Shown here: positions 6,645 through 10,667 of the stretch, piece by piece | Layout: every line of letters begins with the position of its first letter | How positions within the stretch are numbered: the first letter of the stretch is position 1 | Assembly: GCA_964244615.1 (NCBI GenBank) | Contig: CAXTJP010000085.1 | Location: forward strand, 1 to 10,667 | DNA: 10,667 nt | Source of the DNA: BOG-908 sp964244615 | GTDB taxonomy: Bacteria > Pseudomonadota > Alphaproteobacteria > Acetobacterales > Acetobacteraceae | Direction of reading: 5' to 3' | Made by a program: the position numbers and the translations under genes | The notes under the pieces: model-generated | What the model saw: only the letters and a program-made list of their open reading frames with translations | The model's database searches: none | Told to the model about the DNA's origin: nothing

Positions 6645-8815
6645 GCGGATTGCAGGGCCCCCATCCCGAACGGCAGCCGGCGCAGGCGCTTGCCGGTGGC
6701 GGCGTAGATGGCGTTGCCGAGCGCCGCGGCCGAGGCGGCGGTGCCGGTCTCACCGATGCCGCCCGGGTGCTCGTGGCTGTCGACCTGGAACACGTCGATC
6801 TTCGGCGCCTCGTCGATACGCAGCATGCGGTAGTTGTTGAAGTTGCTCTGCTGCACACGGCCGCGCTCGTGGGTGATGCCGCTGTACAGCGCGGTGCCGA
6901 GCCCGAAGCACAGGCCGCCCTCGATCTGGCTGGCAATGGTGTCGGGGTTGACGCGCTGGCCGCAATCGATGGCGACCGTGCAGCGCTTCAGCCTGATCAC
7001 GCCCTTCGCGTCCACCTCCACCTCCAGAACATGGGCCAGGAAGGAGCTGAAGGCATATTGCAGCGACACGCCTCGGCCGTGTCCGGCGGGCAGTGTCTCG
7101 CCCCAGCCGGATTTCTCGGCCGCCAGGTTCAGCACCGCCAGGGCACGCGGGTTCTTCTGCAGCAGCCTGCGCCGGTAGGCGACCGGGTCCTGGCCCGCCG
7201 CCGCGGCGCACTCGTCGATGAAGCTCTCCACCACGTAGACGTTGTGGGTGGGCCCGACGCCGCGCCACCAGGCGGTGGTCACGCCGGGATGTTCGTGACG
7301 CACGTACTCCACGCGCATGGCCGGCAGGTCGTAGGGCGTCTCGGCCGCCCCCTCGACCGCGTCGGGGTCGAGCCCGCCTTTCATGCCCGCCGGCAACCAC
7401 CTTGCCATGACCGAGGAGCCGCCGGTGCGGTGGCTCCAGCCGACGATCCTGCCCGTGGCATCCAGGCCCGCGGACAGCCGGTCGTAATAGGTTGGTCGGA
7501 ACAGGTCGTGGCCGATGTCCTCCTCGCGGGTCCAGATCAGCTTGACCGGGTAGCCGAGCGACTTGGCGATGCGACCGGCCTGCTCGATGCTGTCCACGTC
7601 CAGCCGGCGGCCGAAGGCGCCGCCCATCATGTGGTTGTGCACCACCACCTGTTCGGGCTGCAGCCCGGCCGCCTTGGCCACGGCGTCCCGCGCGCGGACC
7701 GGCACCTGGGTGCCGACCCACAGCTCGGCACCGTCCGGGCGTATGTGCAGCGTGGTGTTGATCGGCTCCATCGGCGCGTGGCTGAGGAACGGCAGCTCGT
7801 AGATCGCCTCGACACGGGTGTGGGCGCCGGCGATCTTGCCCGGCGCGCCGTTGTCGTCGCGCGCGACGACGCCCGGCGTCTCGGTCGCCTTTGCCAGGGC
7901 CTGGACCAGGGCGGCGGTGTTCACGCCGGCGTTCGGTCCGTCGTCCCAGCGCAGGTTCGCCGCCTCCAGCCCCTGGTGCGCGGCCCAGAAATGATCGCCG
8001 ATCACCGCCACCACGTCGTCCAGCCGGACCACGTCGCGCACGCCGGGCACGCGCCTGGCGGCGGCCTCGTCCATCGACACCAGCCTGCCGCCCAGCACCG
8101 GGCTGGCCGCGACCGTGCCGATTTTCAGGCCGGGCAGCTGCACGTCGATGCCATACACCGCCGTGCCGTCCACCTTGGCCGGCGTGTCGAGCCGCTTCTG
8201 CGGGCGCCCGATCAGCGTCCAGTCGGCCGGCTCCTTGAGCGCCACCTTGCCCGGCACCGGCAGCGCCGCCGCCGCCGTGGACAGCGAGCCGTACGAGGCG
8301 GTGCGTCCGCTGGCTGGGTGGTGGACCACGCCGGCGGCGGCCCGGCAGGTGGCGGGATCGACGTGCCAGCCCTGGGCGGCGGCCTGCACCAGCATGATGC
8401 GTGCCCGGGCCCCCGCCTCGCGCAGGCGCTGCCAGTCGCCGATGATCGACGTGGAGCCGCCGGTCGCCTGCTCCTCCAAGGCCGGGCTGGCATAGAGCCT
8501 GGCGTCGGGCGGGGCAGGCATCAGGGTCACCTTGTCGAGCCCGACCTCAAGCTCCTCGGCGAGCAGCATGGCGGCCGAGGTCCAGATGCCCTGGCCGCAT
8601 TCGGTATCGGGCATGATCAGGGTGATACCGCCGTCGGTGCCGATGCGTATGAAGGCAGCGGGCGGCGGGGCGGGCGGTGCGTCCGCATCGCCGGCGCGGG
8701 CCCGCCGGCCGCCCAGACCCGGCACGGTGAAGCCCAGCAGCAGCCCGCCGCCGGCGAGCAGGCTGGCCTTGAGCACGTCGCGCCGCAGCGCGCCCGGGTG
8801 CGTCTGGTGGGTCAT
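6641..8815 (-). CDS. Molybdopterin-binding large subunit of an aldehyde/isoquinoline oxidoreductase-type dehydrogenase
   Basis: Catalytic subunit of the xanthine dehydrogenase superfamily, IorB-like branch, which hydroxylates aldehydes or N-heterocycles at a molybdenum cofactor. The 724-residue product carries a twin-arginine signal (RRDVLKAS, Arg11-Arg12, then a hydrophobic stretch to about residue 35), so it is exported folded with its cofactor. Recognisable elements are the DTECGQG segment (70-76), HAPMEP (346-351), the GGAFGRR cofactor loop (398-404), and the GIGETGTA loop whose Glu689 matches the family's catalytic glutamate. The start ATG at 8815 is preceded by GGAGG at 9 nt, lies 4 nt after the stop of the (2Fe-2S) gene, and puts the Tat motif at the N-terminus. 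A longer frame exists upstream, but that part is a shadow of the (2Fe-2S) gene. Substrate cannot be read from sequence. Aldehyde is favoured by the triheme cytochrome partner and the acetate permease nearby. Confidence 0.93.
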   Translation of the reverse strand: MTHQTHPGALRRDVLKASLLAGGGLLLGFTVPGLGGRRARAGDADAPPAPPPAAFIRIGTDGGITLIMPDTECGQGIWTSAAMLLAEELEVGLDKVTLMPAPPDARLYASPALEEQATGGSTSIIGDWQRLREAGARARIMLVQAAAQGWHVDPATCRAAAGVVHHPASGRTASYGSLSTAAAALPVPGKVALKEPADWTLIGRPQKRLDTPAKVDGTAVYGIDVQLPGLKIGTVAASPVLGGRLVSMDEAAARRVPGVRDVVRLDDVVAVIGDHFWAAHQGLEAANLRWDDGPNAGVNTAALVQALAKATETPGVVARDDNGAPGKIAGAHTRVEAIYELPFLSHAPMEPINTTLHIRPDGAELWVGTQVPVRARDAVAKAAGLQPEQVVVHNHMMGGAFGRRLDVDSIEQAGRIAKSLGYPVKLIWTREEDIGHDLFRPTYYDRLSAGLDATGRIVGWSHRTGGSSVMARWLPAGMKGGLDPDAVEGAAETPYDLPAMRVEYVRHEHPGVTTAWWRGVGPTHNVYVVESFIDECAAAAGQDPVAYRRRLLQKNPRALAVLNLAAEKSGWGETLPAGHGRGVSLQYAFSSFLAHVLEVEVDAKGVIRLKRCTVAIDCGQRVNPDTIASQIEGGLCFGLGTALYSGITHERGRVQQSNFNNYRMLRIDEAPKIDVFQVDSHEHPGGIGETGTAASAAALGNAIYAATGKRLRRLPFGMGALQSA

Positions 8816-8819
8816 TGGA

Positions 8820-9272
8820 TCAAGCCTCCGCCGCTTCATGGATGGCGGCACGTATGCGCAGGTAGGTGCCGCAGCGGCAGATGTTGCCGGCCATGGCGGC
8901 ATCGATCTCCGGGTCGCTGGGCTTGGGCGTCTGCTGCAGCAGGGCGGTCGCCTGCATGATCTGGCCGGACTGGCAGTAGCCGCATTGCACCACCTCGCGG
9001 TCCAGCCACGCCTTCTGCACCCGGCCGCCGACCGGGGAGGCACCGACCGCTTCGATGGTGGTGATCGAGGCATCGCCCACGCCGCCGGCGGGCAGCACGC
9101 AGCTGCGCACCGCCTGGCCGTCCAGGTGGATGGTGCAGGCGCCGCACTGGGCGATGCCGCAGCCGAACTTGGTGCCGGTCAGGCCGATCACGTCACGCAG
9201 CACCCAGAGCACCGGCATGTCTGCCGGAACATCGACGGCGTGCGTCTGTCCGTTGATCTTCAGGTTGATCAT
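8820..9272 (-). CDS. (2Fe-2S)-binding small subunit of the periplasmic dehydrogenase (IorA-like)
   Basis: Electron-relay subunit between the molybdenum site and cytochrome c. The 150-residue product has two [2Fe-2S] sites. The N-terminal plant-ferredoxin type uses C38, C43, C46 and C58 (CGIAQCGAC, then RSC). The C-terminal helical type uses C97, C100, C132 and C134 (CGYC and CRC). Length and motif spacing match IorA-like small subunits exactly. The start ATG at 9272 is preceded by a GGAGAG ribosome site. A longer open frame continues to 9452, but its extra residues have no family character and cover the divergent control region. There is no signal peptide, as expected, since this subunit is thought to travel with the Tat-exported large subunit. 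First gene of the operon, with the large subunit 4 nt downstream. Confidence 0.95.
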   Translation of the reverse strand: MINLKINGQTHAVDVPADMPVLWVLRDVIGLTGTKFGCGIAQCGACTIHLDGQAVRSCVLPAGGVGDASITTIEAVGASPVGGRVQKAWLDREVVQCGYCQSGQIMQATALLQQTPKPSDPEIDAAMAGNICRCGTYLRIRAAIHEAAEA

Positions 9273-9496
9273 CGCTGGGCTCTCCGCTTCGGGCACCACT
9301 CTATCTGGGCCGGCCGGCAGGGCAAGGAAAGGCTGCGGCGCAGCATTCGGGGAAGCAAGGCGATCCGTTCGAAAACCTGATGCCTGCGCCGCTGCCGAAT
9401 GGAACGGCGCAGTATCGTATGGGTCTAGCCTTCGCGCTCCGTTGTCTGCCATGTTCGCGTCAAGGCGGCGCCGACAAGCCGCATCGGGGGGATTGG
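9273..9496. promoter_or_regulatory. Divergent control region between the dehydrogenase operon and the DUF485-actP operon
   Basis: These 224 nt lie between two divergent start codons, so promoters for both operons should be here. Visible elements: a 13-nt odd palindrome GCTGCGGCGCAGC (9332-9344), a GC palindrome GGCCGGCCGGC at about 9308-9318, a TTCGAAAAC word (9368-9376), and a 7-bp inverted repeat (9385-9411). Just beyond that repeat is TATCGTAT (9413-9420), which could be part of a + strand -10 region, but no good -35 partner was found. The function is inferred from position. Confidence 0.55.
9385..9411. repeat. Inverted repeat, possible operator for divergent transcription
   Basis: The arms TGCGCCG (9385-9391) and CGGCGCA (9405-9411) are perfect complements separated by 13 nt. 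This spacing puts the arm centres about two helical turns apart, suiting a dimeric regulator. The repeat lies 86 nt before the DUF485 start. There is no T tract, so it is not a terminator. GC-rich 7-mers recur by chance in such DNA, so the operator role is tentative. Confidence 0.35.
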
Positions 9497-9799
9497 ATGG
9501 ACGACCTTGGATGGGCCCGCCTGCGGGGCAGCGCCGCGTTCCGCGAGCTTGAACACAAGCGCGGCACGCTCGGCCTGACGCTCACGATCGTTATGCTGGT
9601 GGTCTATTTTGGTTTCGTGGGCCTGGTCGCGTTCGCGCCATGGCTGATGGGAACGCCGGTCCTCGGTATCATGACGCTGGGCTTCCCGCTGGGCTTGGGC
9701 GTGATCCTGCTGGCGATCGTGCTGACCGGCTTCTACGTGATGCGCGCCAACAGCACGTTCGACGCGCTGACCCAGCGCATCAAGGAGGAGGCACGATGA
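9497..9799 (+). CDS. DUF485 family inner-membrane protein (YjcH-like)
   Basis: Small membrane protein of the family that includes E. coli YjcH, which is encoded directly before the acetate permease ActP. Its biochemical role is not established. The 100-residue product has a polar N-terminus with an FRELEHKR segment (15-22), two hydrophobic helices (about 26-47 and 58-82), and a charged C-terminus. Length and topology match the family. The start ATG at 9497 follows a GGGGGA ribosome site. A longer in-frame start at 9380 would add 39 residues without family character and would run through the control region, so it was not used. The stop TGA overlaps the ATG of actP (ATGA, 9796-9799), so the two are translationally coupled. 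Confidence 0.92.
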   Translation: MDDLGWARLRGSAAFRELEHKRGTLGLTLTIVMLVVYFGFVGLVAFAPWLMGTPVLGIMTLGFPLGLGVILLAIVLTGFYVMRANSTFDALTQRIKEEAR

Positions 9800-10667
9800 G
9801 GCGCGGCCGGGTCGCGACCTTCGCCCTCGCCGCCGTGCTGCCGGCCGCTGCCCATGCCGCCGGCCTCGCCGACGCGCCCACGGTGCGCCAGCCGGTCGAC
9901 AACACGGCCATCGCGCTGTTCGCGGGCTTCGTGCTGCTGACGCTGGCCATCACCGCCTGGGCGGCGCGTCGCACCCGGACGGCGTCGGACTTCTACGCCG
10001 CCGGCGGGTCGATCACCGGCCTGCAGAACGGCATCGCCATCTCGGGCGATTTCATGTCGGCCGCCTCGTTCCTGGGCATCTCGGCCATGGTGTACGCGGC
10101 CGGGTTCGACGGGCTGCTCTACTCCATCGGCTTCCTGGTCGGCTGGCCGATCATCATGTTCCTGATGGCCGAGCGGCTGCGCAACCTCGGCCGCTACAGC
10201 CTGGCGGACGTGGCCGCCTATCGCCTGTCCGCGGTGCCGGTGCGCAGCTTCGCCGCCACCAGCTCGCTGGTGGTGGTGGCGTTCTACCTGATCGCCCAGA
10301 TGGTCGGCGCCGGCCAGCTGATCCAGCTTCTGTTCGGGCTGCCCTACGCCACCGCCGTGGTGATCGTCGGCGTGCTGATGATCCTCTACGTCACCTTCGG
10401 CGGCATGATCGCCACCACCTGGGTGCAGATCATCAAGGCCGTCCTGCTGCTGCTCGGCGCCTCGGTCATGGCGTTCGCGGCGCTGGAGCATTTCGGCTTC
10501 AGCCTGAACGCGATGTTCGACGCCGCCGTACATGCCCACCCGAAGAAGGCGGCGATTCTCTCGCCCGGGCTGCAGTTCAAGAACCCGATCTCGACCCTCT
10601 CGCTCGGCGTGGCGCTGATGTTCGGCACCGCCGGGCTGCCGCACATCCTGATGCGCTTCTTCACCGT
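9796..10667 (+). CDS. actP: Cation/acetate symporter ActP, 3'-partial
   Basis: Sodium:solute symporter (SSS family) that imports acetate and other short monocarboxylates across the inner membrane. The frame from ATG 9796 stays open to the window edge, giving 290 codons. That is roughly the first half of the usual 550-residue protein. The sequence is very close to E. coli ActP as I recall it: a short hydrophobic leader, then DFYAAGG, FMSAASFLGISA, GFLVGWPII, AERLRNLGRYSLADVA, YLIAQMVGAGQLI, FGGMIATTWVQIIKAVLL and LMFGTAGLPHILMRFF. These mark the early transmembrane helices of the SSS fold. The alternating hydrophobic segments confirm a polytopic membrane protein. The gene overlaps the DUF485 gene by 4 nt. 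Its divergent position to a periplasmic aldehyde-type dehydrogenase fits a role in taking up the acid product. Confidence 0.96.
   Translation, partial: MRRGRVATFALAAVLPAAAHAAGLADAPTVRQPVDNTAIALFAGFVLLTLAITAWAARRTRTASDFYAAGGSITGLQNGIAISGDFMSAASFLGISAMVYAAGFDGLLYSIGFLVGWPIIMFLMAERLRNLGRYSLADVAAYRLSAVPVRSFAATSSLVVVAFYLIAQMVGAGQLIQLLFGLPYATAVVIVGVLMILYVTFGGMIATTWVQIIKAVLLLLGASVMAFAALEHFGFSLNAMFDAAVHAHPKKAAILSPGLQFKNPISTLSLGVALMFGTAGLPHILMRFFT

Noticed and set aside
5478..6707. 409-codon open frame on the + strand opposite the cytochrome gene
   Set aside because: It mirrors the triheme cytochrome frame and has biased composition without domain features.
6560..8959. 799-codon open frame on the + strand opposite the molybdopterin subunit
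   Set aside because: It is antisense to a gene with clear catalytic motifs. The translation is rich in Arg, Gly, Val, His and Asp with no domain signature, as expected from GC-rich shadow frames.
9733..10644. 303-codon - strand frame opposite actP
   Set aside because: The product is dominated by His, Gln, Gly, Glu and Asp, an antisense artefact of a GC-rich membrane-protein gene. The + strand reads as ActP.
1..10667. Mobile element, CRISPR array, tRNA or rRNA
   Set aside because: No transposase or integrase motifs, regularly spaced direct repeats, cloverleaf structures or conserved rRNA segments were seen on either strand.

Overview
This is a GC-rich bacterial window, probably from an alphaproteobacterium. 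The best guess is Acetobacteraceae or a related Rhodospirillales, because a three-subunit periplasmic molybdenum/Fe-S/cytochrome c dehydrogenase sits beside an acetate permease and because dac and tmk are neighbours. The taxon is an inference from gene content. No rRNA or other phylogenetic marker is present.

Layout, left to right. (1) The C-terminal part of a D-alanyl-D-alanine carboxypeptidase (+ strand, cut by the left edge), closed by a strong 12-bp hairpin terminator. (2) A convergent small secreted protein of unknown function (- strand). Its coding sequence and the AT-rich leader upstream look less GC-rich than the rest. The leader holds a possible 11-codon peptide and a two-tier hairpin. 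(3) A hybrid sensor histidine kinase whose stop codon overlaps the GTG start of thymidylate kinase (- strand). (4) A tightly packed - strand operon, read from right to left: a (2Fe-2S) protein, a Tat-exported molybdopterin large subunit and a triheme cytochrome c. This is an IorA/IorB-type periplasmic dehydrogenase resembling the membrane aldehyde dehydrogenases of acetic acid bacteria. (5) A 224-bp divergent control region. (6) A DUF485 membrane protein and an ActP-type cation/acetate symporter (+ strand, cut by the right edge), overlapping by 4 nt.

Likely logic: the dehydrogenase oxidises an aldehyde or a related substrate in the periplasm and passes electrons through the triheme cytochrome to the respiratory chain. 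If the product is acetate or another short acid, the divergent DUF485/ActP pair would bring it into the cell. The sensor kinase lies 70 nt downstream of the cytochrome gene on the same strand and may sense a periplasmic ligand through its extracytoplasmic domain, but its targets are not visible. No mobile element, CRISPR array, tRNA or rRNA was seen. No clearly new system is present. The most unusual points are the kinase-tmk coupling, the broken dac-tmk arrangement and the leader of the secreted-protein gene.
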